This document shows positions 32,609-42,680 of a stretch of DNA of 60,365 bases, one piece after another. The first letter of the stretch is position 1. Each line of letters opens with the position of its first letter. The stretch is from contig NW_023501137.1 of NCBI RefSeq assembly GCF_014066305.1, forward strand, positions 1-60,365, given 5' to 3'. This DNA is from Letharia columbiana. Its lineage: Eukaryota; Ascomycota; Lecanoromycetes; Lecanorales; Parmeliaceae. The translations under genes were made by a program, and so were the position numbers. The notes under the pieces were generated by a model. The model was given only the letters and a program-made list of their open reading frames with translations, was not told the DNA's origin and ran no database searches.

Positions 32609-33278
32609 ATGACGAGGCACTTGACAGCAAGGGCGAAAGCGCATTGTTACAGGACGGGTTCTCGATCGCGAAGTCGAACCTATGGCTATGGTAGCATGGC
32701 ATGCTTGGTCGGTCAATGCATTGCAGCGGAGTTATTCTGGGTCACTCTCTACGATAGCGTCGAGAAAATCTTCAAGTACTACCACGTTACAGATGTATGA
32801 TAGGCAGGCCACAGTCGGTGCCGAATATTCCTGGTCTTGCAAGTTGGGTTCGTAAAAGGGAGTAGATATTATTGCGAGTAGAGGACGTAGCTATCTGAAG
32901 CCAGGAGGGGGGGGAGCTCAGCGATTCATAATATCAAGCGCCCAAAATCGTATGTCGCTGCGATCCAGCGTTGGTATCCGCAGTAATGAAGCGCGTGCCT
33001 AAATTTGTGACAGAAATGCCAGAAAACGACAGTAAATGGTAAAAAAATCCACGCCGCTCATGCCTCCTAAATGGTATTCAAAAAGAAACTCAGACGCTCA
33101 AATGACGATAAACTCCATGCATATTCGCTCTTCTCTGACGGGTATCTCATATGCTTCCATGACAGAAACGTTGTAACATAGAAAGCGTCAAAGTCGTGTA
33201 CTTCATAAAGCCGACAGAATCGGCTAAAGAACATAATAATTCAGACCTTCGAAGAGAAGTCATAATTCGCGATAAGAT
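32609..33278. other. intergenic between convergent genes
   Basis: Convergent 3' flanks of COA6 and the C2H2 gene. No gene is seen. Confidence 0.5.
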
Positions 33279-35507
33279 CAGGAACGAGGAGTAGCAGTAG
33301 CATTTTCCTCGCTGGTGGCAACAGCCACAAGGACTTCAAGCCCACTCATCTGGGTGTCCTTTGGCCCGTTGTGGTGAGAACTGTCCGCACCGGTCGGTAG
33401 CGGCCAGGTCGGAGGTCGTGTGTTTCCGGCATTGTAAGCCTTCGTAAATGGTTCAGCAATTTCTTTACGACAACTGAGCGTCAGAACTTACGTGGTGAGG
33501 CGCTGGCATGGCAGCGCCAGGGTGAGCAGACTCAATGTAACCGTTGCTGTGGACAATCGAAGGATGATGTTCGGCAGTTGTGAACGAGGGCGTGGTCGGG
33601 ACTCCTTCGCTACTGCTGGAATCTCCAGGTGAAGCTCGCTGCTGACTTCCTCCTACATGGCCGATATACCAGCCTTGACGTTTCGCTCTAACAGGGGTAG
33701 GATTGGGGTAGTGTGGAGTCTCAGAAGCGCGCTTTTGGGATTCTTGATGTAGAACAGGGGCTGCCTGGGAGTGCTGTTCCGTCTGTGAGCCGACTGAGAC
33801 TTGTTCATTAGCAGCCTGCTGGGACCATGCACCAGAATCGTTAGGTGGGGTCCCACTCGCTATGTCAAGTTTAGTAAGATTCTGATGGAGAGACATGTCC
33901 CATGATGCGTGGCCCCTCCTGTCGTTTGGTCCAGAGTTGGGCTGCACTGATGGACCTGGATAGATTGGCGGTCTGATAGCAGGGTCGATCTGCATAGGAC
34001 TTGAAGCGCTGGCATGGGGCGTTGCAGGCCGACGAGGCATCTGATCAAACGTTTCAATACCGGGTAGTCGATGTGGCTGACTTGCAGCCGCAGCAGCTTG
34101 TGGAGCAAAAGCAGGCCGAGGAGCATCCGGGGTCTGGTAGTAGCTCAATCCACTCGTAGCTGGACGAGAGTAATTCGTATAAGTATAGGTGCTAGGATGC
34201 CATGTCCGTCTTCTCCATTCGGCTTCGGCAGCTGATACAGCTTCGCGGCGTGACGGGTTGTAATTCGCATTGGTCGGACTCCCCGAACTACTGCCAATAT
34301 TTGGAAAGGTAGAAGCACTGGAGGAAACCAGAGGACTGAGGAAAGGCGAAGAATAGGCATTACTCTGAGGAGACTGGAATTGGACCGGTCCAGATGGTAC
34401 GGATAGTCTTCGAGTGTGAGACCTGCCGTCCCAAAAATTACCACTTCGAGATACAGTGGACACGGGTGACCCCAAGGATGAGCCATAGCCCGGGCTATTC
34501 TGTCCATTGGAATAAGTGGTCGAAGTTGGGGTGCTAGCACCTTCAGATGGTTCCACTAAGAATGAATACTGGCCAGGCGGCGTTGAAGCTTGACTTCGTA
34601 GCGTATCCAAGCTCAGCCTGTTCCGCGCAGATGAATCACCCGCCATCATCAAAGGAGGTGGCCTTCGTCGACTGTCCTCTCTGACCATCGTAGATGCATT
34701 GGATCCAATACTAGAGGTTGACAGATTCCGGCCGTGACCTCGACCGTGGCTTCCTTGGCTACTCGCAGTGCCAGCGCGAGGCCGCCCACTCGGCGGTCGC
34801 ACACGATCAGTTCGAATCTGGCGTTGAAAGCGAGTACCAGTAGCAGCCAGAGAGTCGCCAGGAATCTCTTCGTTGACATGTACCGTTTGGGCATGCTGCC
34901 GCAGGTTGTCGAGACGAGAGAATCTGCGCGAACAGTGACATTGGAAAGGTCGTTCCCCGGTATGTTTCCTGCCACTTTCAGTCAAACTTAAGGTACCTGA
35001 TCGAACGAACACATACCTGATGTGCCGTGCGAGATGTTCACTCCGTGTGAAACTCAACTTGCAAGGTGGAAACTCGGTGCAGAAAAACCTCTGACCCTTC
35101 TTCTTTTTGGATGGCCTGCCCGTCTCCAAGTCTATACTGTCGGCGTCCGACCCTCCATCGCCCTCGTCTGATTCATCCATGTCTATGTCCTGGGATTCCG
35201 TTGATTGAATCGAGCGACTCGAATCGCCGCGACTGGCAATCCCAGGTCTTGTCGTGCCTAGAGGCTGATGTTGTACTGGAAAAGAATTGCTAAAGGGCGA
35301 ACTGGGTAATGGCCGTTGCCCGTTTACTCCACCAAAGTTCAGTGTTGTAGGCGTATTTGGCGCGGACCGCGTCGAGTCCTCGGAAGATGGGAGAGGTGTG
35401 GGTCGAGTAGGGTTTGGTATAGGGGCTCGAGGAGTCGTCGGTGTAGTCGCTTCGGTGGAGTAGTCCGAAAGGCCGAGGCCAACGTTGACCGGCTCAAAGG
35501 TGGTCAT
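33279..35507 (-). CDS. C2H2 zinc-finger transcription factor (Rgm1/Usv1-like fingers)
   Basis: About 709 residues in three exons: 35017-35507, 33492-34968 and about 33279-33439 (stop position uncertain by a base). Residues 1 to about 140 are Ser/Thr/Pro-rich and then acidic ([20 protein letters not shown]), followed by a basic PSKKKKGQR signal. Two tandem fingers follow: [20 protein letters not shown] and [18 protein letters not shown], joined by the classic HTGERPF linker. Finger 2 has only one residue between its cysteines. Intron 1 (34969-35016, 48 nt, GTATGT...GGCAG) falls exactly at HIR|KHTGER. It has no stop and is divisible by three, so it reads as coding if unspliced. Intron 2 (33440-33491) leads to the C-terminal exon [17 protein letters not shown] and [15 protein letters not shown]. 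The long Ser/Pro/Tyr-rich middle is presumably regulatory. The finger pair resembles yeast Rgm1/Usv1-type regulators; the target is unknown. Confidence 0.9.
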
Positions 35508-37059
35508 TGTGGTAACACTCCGACTTCGCCTGAGCGTAGAACGAGAAAGGCCTTTCTGAGTCTAAAGAGAGGTGCAGTGTGTTTTGTAGAAGGCGACTAG
35601 AAGTCGATGAGCGCTTGCGTCATTTCATGGAGACGCCGGCCTGACAGGGTTGGAAATACGGAAAAGAGACGGAAACTCAAGCGCAGCCTCGAGGTTGGTA
35701 TGCTGCCGACCTGCGCACGCTGACGCTGCAGTACCTGTCGCAGTTGTGTAGCAAACACCCCGAATTCGATATGTATTATTGCAGTATAAAGATCGCCTTC
35801 TTTGCCTCGTACATTGAGATTGTGGCGGGGAGGATGCAGTGGTACGCAGCGATAAGAGTAGCAGGAGAGGAGCGGAGAGGCTGTTTCAGAACGGAGTGTG
35901 GGATCGAACGCTAAAACATGCAGACTGTACGGGCATCAAGGCCTACTTCCAAGAATGACAGAGATGGAGATTCAGATTGGCCAGATGGTTTTATTGGTGA
36001 AGTGAAGTGGTAACTTGTAAGAAGGGTCAGGAGAGGTTCGTCGCGGGGTCCTAGTCGCCATCGAGGCTGCAGGAAGACCGACCTAGAGGGAACTTGTGGG
36101 CTAGGCGGTGGCAGGGGAACTCTAGGGAGAATCTAGGGGAACTCTAACCCTGGCTCTGTGCAAGAAAGGTCTACGGTACCTAATAAAACATAGGGTGCTT
36201 ACGGTTCCCTTGTTCACTGGGAAAGGCATCAAGCATCAGATACCAAAAAGGGCAGGCAGAACAAGATGACGGATGCTCAGCTCAATGAGGCAGCGACAGC
36301 AAGAGGGGAAAAGAAGATTCCGTCCGTGGGATTACCGAAAGTTCAAACTCTACATGTTGCTCATGTGCTTGCATACATTCTTCATGTATGATGCATGCTC
36401 TGCTCTGCAAAAGTGGGATCCGCGGGATGGCCACATCAAACAGTGGGAGAGGGGCAGTCTTATGCACAAGATCCGGAGCAATTTTCGGCGGCAATAGGGC
36501 AATGCATTGCGGCGGTGTGCAAAAGGAAACGCAGGAAGAATAGAGGGTAGCGAGTGGTACGCATGCAACCAGGCTGAACCAGGCTTCATTTGCTGACAGC
36601 CAGCCCATGTAGGCTAGACCATATAGTCAAAGTCAACTTGCTCTTGCATTCTGCAAGGGCTTCAGGTACATCCAAGCAATGTATCGCAGCGCCTCTTGTT
36701 CGCTGGCAGACCTCTCTCTGTTCGCGCTCATGCTCGTATAAGTGGACATCTTGACCCCGCCATTCGCTATCGATAAAGCCCCTTCATCCCACTTGCCTAG
36801 TCGTTTGTGCTTTCAAGAGGCTTGATTCCGCTTGGCTTCAAGGATGATGCGCTTTCAACGGCAGCCAATCTCGGAGATCTTCAGCGCCTTGTTCCATAGA
36901 TCTGTTGATGATCGACAGCGCCATGGACGTTAGGTCCTAAATCCATTTATAGACCTGGTTAGTGGTGAGCAATGATGTTGGTACTTGTCCAAGATGTACA
37001 TGATAAGACGACTGAGCAAACAGCTCACTGGGGGAAGACATTAAATCGAAGTTCATCCG
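35508..37059. other. 1.5-kb intergenic region
   Basis: Upstream region of the C2H2 gene and 3' flank of COG5. A short imperfect duplication (GGGGAACTCTAGGG / GGGGAACTCTAACC) lies at about 36114-36150. The overlapping small frames at 36273-36608 lack features. Confidence 0.5.
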
Positions 37060-38346
37060 TCATCTCCCCAAAGCCCCAATTACGCTTCCCACCATCACCG
37101 CAGCTTCTCTTTCCCATGCCCCTGCTCTTCCTCGTGCGCCGCCAGGTCCTTGACTTCCTTTAAATACGCAGTCTCTGATACTTTCTCTGACCCTATCCCT
37201 CTGAGTCCTCAAGCTTCTTGCATTCACGCCTCCTCTGGCTACCAGGTCAGACACCCTCCCAGCAAGTCCTTCGGCCAAACTTCGCCAGAAGTACGATGGC
37301 AATGACGAAGTGTCCAATGCTGCAAGTAGAGGCCGCAGGAAATTTGATCGCTCCTCTCCACCGTTTTTAGTCTCCTTCGTTGGATGAGAAGGAGCTTTGA
37401 CAGTCTCAAGCAAAGCCTCGAGGGCAACGATGTTTTGACAACGAGCAGAGACTTCGAGTAAGGTCCGGTCCAGATTTGGGAGATTAGCCAGAGCCCTGGC
37501 AATGGAGGCGAGAGAAGATGTTAGAGATGTGCGGAGGTATGACTGGAGGGCTGACAGAAGAAGCTGCGGGGAGAGGAGGTGGAGAGTCAGGAGGGCGGAA
37601 ATTGTTCGGGCCTTCGTCTCTTCGGATTGGGCATAAGTTGCAGGTCCGCTCGGCGACGGAGCGAGCGAAGACATGGAGAACTCGCGGATGACCTGCTGCC
37701 CCCGATTCTGCAAAATGCTGTCAGAAGAAGCGAGGAGGCCACTTTGGAGACTCGAAATGAGATTGATGCGTAGCAAATGCTCGCCTTCTTCATCAGGTCC
37801 AGAAGCGGCGAGCAGTTGGCGACTAGTAAGCAGCGTATTCGCTGCCCGTATCATGGCCCTGTGGTCTTCCTTCTTCGCTGCACTCCCAGTGCCAACTTCA
37901 CCCATCTGAGCCTCAAGCTGTCGCCCGAGCAGTAGACATCTTCCCACCCCACGGCCAATCTTCACGGTCTGCCATAGCCTTTCTACGGCAACGCGGACCT
38001 CATCTGCAGCTTCGTACCGCTGTATGACTTCTCTTTCTAGCCGTTGATAGCCATCTGTGAGGTTTGCTACCTGAGCTTCGACCTCGCTGACAATTCGCTG
38101 GCCAGCATCGTCCTGGTCTTTTGTGTAATTAAGTAATGGTAGTGCGGATTTCGTTGTCAAAGTGTGGATATGTGTATCAACTTCTTGCACATCGAACAAC
38201 ACTCTTGAAAGCGGTGTAGAGAGGTCTAAGGGCGTGTCTGATGGGTTGTTCGTGGCTAGGACTAGCGAATTGGCGAAAGACGTAGGTGAGAAGTTTGGGT
38301 CCAAGAAGGTCTCATAATCGATATACGACGGCTCAGAGTCCGTCAT
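37060..38346 (-). CDS. COG5: COG5, conserved oligomeric Golgi complex subunit 5
   Basis: A subunit of the COG vesicle-tethering complex used in retrograde transport within the Golgi. A single-exon 428-residue frame. The N-terminus is the family signature: YIDYETFLDPNFSPTSFANS, LVLATNNPSDTPLDLSTPLS, then RVLFDVQEVDTHIHTLTT and a long helical region with KIGRGVGRCLLLGRQLEAQM. The rest is helical with conserved-looking LLSALQSYLRTSLTSSLASI and a final RDCVFKGSQGPG tail. About 430 residues is the normal fungal length, shorter than animal COG5. No membrane segment is visible, as expected for a peripheral Golgi protein. Confidence 0.9.
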   Translation of the reverse strand: MTDSEPSYIDYETFLDPNFSPTSFANSLVLATNNPSDTPLDLSTPLSRVLFDVQEVDTHIHTLTTKSALPLLNYTKDQDDAGQRIVSEVEAQVANLTDGYQRLEREVIQRYEAADEVRVAVERLWQTVKIGRGVGRCLLLGRQLEAQMGEVGTGSAAKKEDHRAMIRAANTLLTSRQLLAASGPDEEGEHLLRINLISSLQSGLLASSDSILQNRGQQVIREFSMSSLAPSPSGPATYAQSEETKARTISALLTLHLLSPQLLLSALQSYLRTSLTSSLASIARALANLPNLDRTLLEVSARCQNIVALEALLETVKAPSHPTKETKNGGEERSNFLRPLLAALDTSSLPSYFWRSLAEGLAGRVSDLVARGGVNARSLRTQRDRVRESIRDCVFKGSQGPGGARGRAGAWEREAAVMVGSVIGALGR

Positions 38347-39779
38347 ACTTCACTAAATCCCCTCGACGGCAGTACTAAATCCCATAAATTCGGTTGCCGG
38401 GTTTATTGTTGCGAGTGTAACATGGTTCGTTGGAGATTTGAAACATTCTTGGCGAGCCGGCAGAAGCGCCTTACAAGCCTGCATGGCAAAGAACCTCGAC
38501 TTATCGTTGGGTTGGGTTCTGAATTCCCCCAAACCGTCCAGGCATGAACCTCGGGTTACATCTTCAAACATTACTACGACTGGTTTTCTGCTGCCGTCCC
38601 GATGACTCGACTGGAGTGTTTGAGGCCTGCCTCATATTTCTCCATGCAACGCATGAACAGAATGCTTTCTATTTATGACCCATGTATGTCTGTCTTTCCT
38701 AGTATCTGCTTTGACCTGGTCTTTGAGCTTCTTCTCATACCATGCACCTCTCCATTGTCCTCACGTTGCTGCAGTTTTTTATTGCAATAGCTCACATCAA
38801 TGCGCAACCGTTGAAACACTTGTCATCTTCCCAATCGCACCAGCAACACGTGCGTCTGCATCACCATCGCAAAGACCCTGAAAGGTATTTGCCGATATCC
38901 AACGCGCAACACATCTTGGGAGTCAAACTTCGAGAACATCGTCGAAACTCGGGTTGAGATCGTTATATCACCAAATAAGCCACCAAGCTCCGAAAACCTC
39001 GAAACTTAAATGACTTTCAAATACAAAAGCTATCGTCGATTGGTAACGAAAGACGACGGGATGGTTCGGCAGAAGCGCCTAGACCAGCCATCCTCGTATT
39101 CGACGCGTGCATTTCCTCTTTTGTTTTGTCTCAGAAGGATTCGAAACATCCGCGCACCCTCAACTACACCACACCATGGTGAAATATTCTCCAGCTAGAA
39201 TACCATGTGTCCAGGAGGAAGCACGGCGCTACGTTGGAGGCTGAGAGGAGACCAACGTTCTGACCTCGGTCCTCACCTCGGTCCTAATGGAAAGTCTTCG
39301 GATTTTGCAAGGCGGTGCTGATCCTCAGGGTCGATGGCCAGAAGAACGATTCGAATGACTCGATGTTCTCAGACGTCTACAGTATGGAGATAGATCATCA
39401 TTAAGACCGTTTCCTCGCGCTGGTTCCGACCTAGCGTTGTCGCGCGTCGGGAAGACTGAAGAAATTGACCGTAGTAGTGCCGTTTTCCGGGGTTAAATTG
39501 ACGGCGTTACTGGAGCTGAAGCTCCCATACCATGTGGCTCGCTCTTACCGTGAATACGAGTCGCTACCCTTTCTTAACACCGACAGGCAACGGGACAGGC
39601 CAGTGTATATATAAAGAAGATCAGTATACCTCGTTTTTCAATCACTCGTTTCTTTAATCCTCACTCCTACTTCTCAATCAACAACACTTCAAGCCTCAGC
39701 TCCATTTGAAGTCATCTGTATGTTACAGAAGCTTCAGAACCTTTCCCTCCTATCCAAAAACTGCCATCCAGCCGAAAAG
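38347..39779. other. intergenic, one doubtful small secreted frame
   Basis: A 71-residue frame at 38742-38957 (+) starts MHLSIVLTLLQFFIAIAHINA, a plausible signal peptide, followed by a His/Arg/Gln-rich mature part. It could be a small secreted protein or chance. The rest is the leader and promoter of the short-chain dehydrogenase. Confidence 0.3.
39606..39615 (+). promoter_or_regulatory. TATA box of the SDR gene
   Basis: TATATATAAA, 165-175 bp upstream of the ATG at 39780, followed by a C/T-rich stretch with CA steps that is a likely transcription start zone. Confidence 0.6.
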
Positions 39780-40576
39780 ATGTCTGGACCACTCGCTGGT
39801 AAGACCGCTCTCATTACTGGCGGCAGCAAGGGCATTGGAGCCGCTACCTCTCTGCTCCTCGCCAAGTCTGGTGCCAATGTCGCCATCAACTACTCTTCAG
39901 ACTCCAGCGCAGCCGAGGATATTGCCAAGCAAATTGGCCATGAGCAATCCCTACTCATTCAAGGTGATGCCGGCAGCATCCCGGACATTGAGCGTATGGT
40001 TTCCGAGACTGTGAACAAATTCGGCAAAATCGACATTGTGATTCCGTGTGCTGGTATCATGCTCTTGAAGAACCTCGAGGCCACGACGGAGGCAGACTTT
40101 GACAAGAGCTACCACCTCAATGTCAAGGGTCCTTACTTCCTCTGCCAGGTCAGCCGCCCTAATTCCCCCTTCCACGGCTGTGAAAGCTAACGCCCCGGAA
40201 GAAAGCGGCACCCCACATGCCTGAGGGTTCTCACATCGTACTCATCTCCACCACTCAATGCACCGCCACCACAGTTCAAGCGCCATACCTCCTCTACAAC
40301 TCCACCAAAGGTGCCATCGAGCAGATGACCCGCGTCATGTGCAAGGATCTTGCGCCCAAGGGCATCTCGGTCAATGCCGTGTCCCCTGGCCCCACCGGCA
40401 CGGAGCTCTTCTACAAGGGCAAGACGGAGCAGATGTTGAAGATGATCGCGGGATTCAGTCCTATGGGTCGCATTGGGAAGCCGGAGGAAATCGCGGAGGC
40501 GATTGTCTGGTTGAGCAGTGGCTCGAGTTCATGGATCAGCGGTCAGATTCTCCGGGCCAACGGAGGCATGGCTTAG
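39780..40576 (+). CDS. classical short-chain dehydrogenase/reductase
   Basis: A 247-residue NAD(P)-dependent oxidoreductase in two exons, 39780-40148 and 40202-40576. The intron 40149-40201 (53 nt) has a GTCAGC donor, GCTAAC branch and GGAAG acceptor. Motifs: cofactor loop TGGSKGIG (residues 13-20); the NNAG motif is present as PCAG; the catalytic segment has Ser in VLISTTQCTATTVQAPY and YNSTK; the PG motif is SPGPTGTELFY. The end GRIGKPEEIAEAIVWLSS, then SWISGQILRANGGMA, is typical of SDRs close to 3-oxoacyl-ACP reductase or versicolorin-reductase-like enzymes. An Asn after the second beta strand (INYSSDSSAAED) hints at NADP preference. An ATG at 39720 would add 20 residues in frame. The TATA box and lone position suggest a regulated single gene; the substrate is unknown. 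Confidence 0.95.
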
Positions 40577-41309
40577 GGACATGGAGGTCCAGACGTCGGA
40601 GAGACGTTGGCAGCAGAGAGCAGATGAGAGAATAACTGATGCGTGTATATTTGCCAACCGCAGAACTCTAGTCTCTCACAGACAAATTCAGGATTAAGGT
40701 AAGTAGTTAAGTAAGTAGGCGAATGAATGAAACTCGGTCCCTCGGTCAGACCCGTACTAGTACCACACTAGTGCACGTGGGGGCCCAGCGACCTATCAGA
40801 GCTTCGTGATGCAATCTCTCAAACCTTCTCTCAAATCTCAGTCTTTTACCAAGCTGGCGGTAAGCCTCCAACAATGCTACGACACGTCGGAGTCGTACAT
40901 TGGGCCATTTCCCATGGAGCAGCGCTCATAAAAGCGCAAGTTCCCCCATCTGAGCGCGAGATGTTGATACCTTCCAGATGGCGCCTTCTCAAATTCTTCC
41001 CAGCCAGACGCCAGTCCAGAAGCCTAACCGCGCCCCATAACCACTTTTGGCTTCAAGAGTCATTTCTCATGTCCCGAAAGGAGCACCCAAAAATGGGCAA
41101 TTTCCCTTCCCTCCCATAAGAGCCCAGCTCGTCGCACGTTCGCGATTGCATTCCGTCAAAGGGTAACATAATCCCCAAAGTAAAAGGGTATTACACCTGC
41201 GAGGTGACATACTTTGTGGCTTGCAGCCTCCCACATTCTACACATCCGCCGGCGCATTCCCCTGCGACCTGCAGCATCATCCTGCTCGAGTCCCCAGCAA
41301 AGGTTCAAG
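40577..41309. other. intergenic, no gene seen
   Basis: 3' flank of the dehydrogenase gene and promoter of the kinase gene. No supported frame. Confidence 0.5.
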
Positions 41310-42680
41310 ATGCCTGAGGACACGCCCCAAGATACTGCCTCCAAGCAGCGCTGGCTCCCACTCACCAGTCCACCGACCAGTCCTGTCGCATTGCCAATGC
41401 GTCCCGCGCTCGCAGAGCTACCGGCTCTTCCGCTGAACCAGAGACCTCAGCCTACAGCTTCGAAGACACTGCCAGCAGAGGTCCCTGTTGTTGGTGCGAA
41501 TCAGCCCCTCACTCCTCCATCTACACCTCCGAAACCAGAGAACATCCGAGCTTCCGCCAGCGCAGACGGGATTGAAGCTATACTCTCAATCAACGTAAAC
41601 CTAGGCGCGAAGCCATTCGGGATGCCCGAACTTAAAGCGGATCAGGCATCAAAGAGGGAAGCTCTAGGACCGGACACGGCACCGAAGCCGTACACTGGGG
41701 AATATCAGTTGCGCGAGGAGCTAGGGCGTGGTGCTTGGAGCACCGTATATCGTGCTGTAGAAAATGTCGAACCATTGAAGCAATTGACAAATCTGCCACC
41801 AACTCCTCCAACATCACCAACCGCTGGCGCGACTTCTTCGAGCAAGAAGGTGCTGGCAGTCAAGAAACCCTCCAGCCGCCAAGCGCACAAGATTCTCGAG
41901 AAGGAAGCAAAGATTCTCACTTACATCCACTCCCACGCCAATGCTTCAACTTATCTCGTCCCATTCCACGGCTTCGACTCGGCTCAGCATTCCATCATGT
42001 TTGACGCCGTACCTCTCAGCCTCGAAACCCATGCTAAAGCGGCCACCAGACGTCCGCTTTCGACAAAGACCATGTTTGACCCTGTCGTCGGTGCAGAGGA
42101 ATGGGCCGGCCTCGCCGAGAGTCTGATAGATGGTCTCGCCTTTCTTCATAGCGTGGGCTGTGTGCATGGAGACATCAAGCCAGCGAACATCCTTCTTCGA
42201 CCTGGAAGCAGCCGGGCCTTGACTCCTCTATACTGTGATTTCTCCTCCTCGCACACCATCTCCAGCACGGGCGAGGAGCAGGAGGTTGAAGAAGTCAGCG
42301 CGGTCACAACAGAGTACTTATCTCCCGAACTTCTCGAAGCATTGTCCCCTCGTAACACCGACCGCGCCGTCGCAACATATGCTTCAGATGTCTTTGCCCT
42401 GGGAGTAACACTGCTATTCGCGGCTATTGGCGACAGCCCTTACGCGGGTGCGCGCATGGCGTCGCAAAAGCTCGGTATGGCGAAAGAGGGATTGCCGTTT
42501 GAGTTCGCCAGAAGGGGAGAACAAGCGAGTAGAGTCATGAAGGGTAGGGCGGTGGAGAAAGCGTTGAAGGGCGCACTGGCGAGAGAGGCGGTGAAGAGGG
42601 CGGCGGTTGCGAAATGGAGAGATGAGATCCGCGAGCCCCTGAAAAGCTGGGAAGAAGGCGGTTGGGCGAGGGGCGGATGA
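41310..42680 (+). CDS. protein kinase with HGD and DFS motifs
   Basis: An intronless 456-residue protein. Residues 1 to about 125 are Pro/Ser/Thr-rich and probably disordered (PLTSPPTSPVALP, PPSTPPKPEN). The kinase domain follows: Gly-rich loop LGRGAWSTVY, the ATP-binding Lys in LAVKK, alpha-C Glu in ILEKEAKIL, and catalytic loop HGDIKPANILL, where HGD replaces the usual HRD and Lys and Asn are kept. The metal-binding loop is CDFSSSH, DFS instead of DFG. The activation segment ends TEYLSPELL, and YASDVFALGVTLLFAAIGDS is subdomain IX. All core catalytic residues (Lys, Glu, Asp, Lys, Asn, Asp) are present, so activity is likely in spite of the variants. I cannot assign a named subfamily. The translation start at 41310 is the first ATG with a Kozak-like context (AAGATGCC); the open frame extends upstream to 41214. 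Confidence 0.9.
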   Translation: MPEDTPQDTASKQRWLPLTSPPTSPVALPMRPALAELPALPLNQRPQPTASKTLPAEVPVVGANQPLTPPSTPPKPENIRASASADGIEAILSINVNLGAKPFGMPELKADQASKREALGPDTAPKPYTGEYQLREELGRGAWSTVYRAVENVEPLKQLTNLPPTPPTSPTAGATSSSKKVLAVKKPSSRQAHKILEKEAKILTYIHSHANASTYLVPFHGFDSAQHSIMFDAVPLSLETHAKAATRRPLSTKTMFDPVVGAEEWAGLAESLIDGLAFLHSVGCVHGDIKPANILLRPGSSRALTPLYCDFSSSHTISSTGEEQEVEEVSAVTTEYLSPELLEALSPRNTDRAVATYASDVFALGVTLLFAAIGDSPYAGARMASQKLGMAKEGLPFEFARRGEQASRVMKGRAVEKALKGALAREAVKRAAVAKWRDEIREPLKSWEEGGWARGG

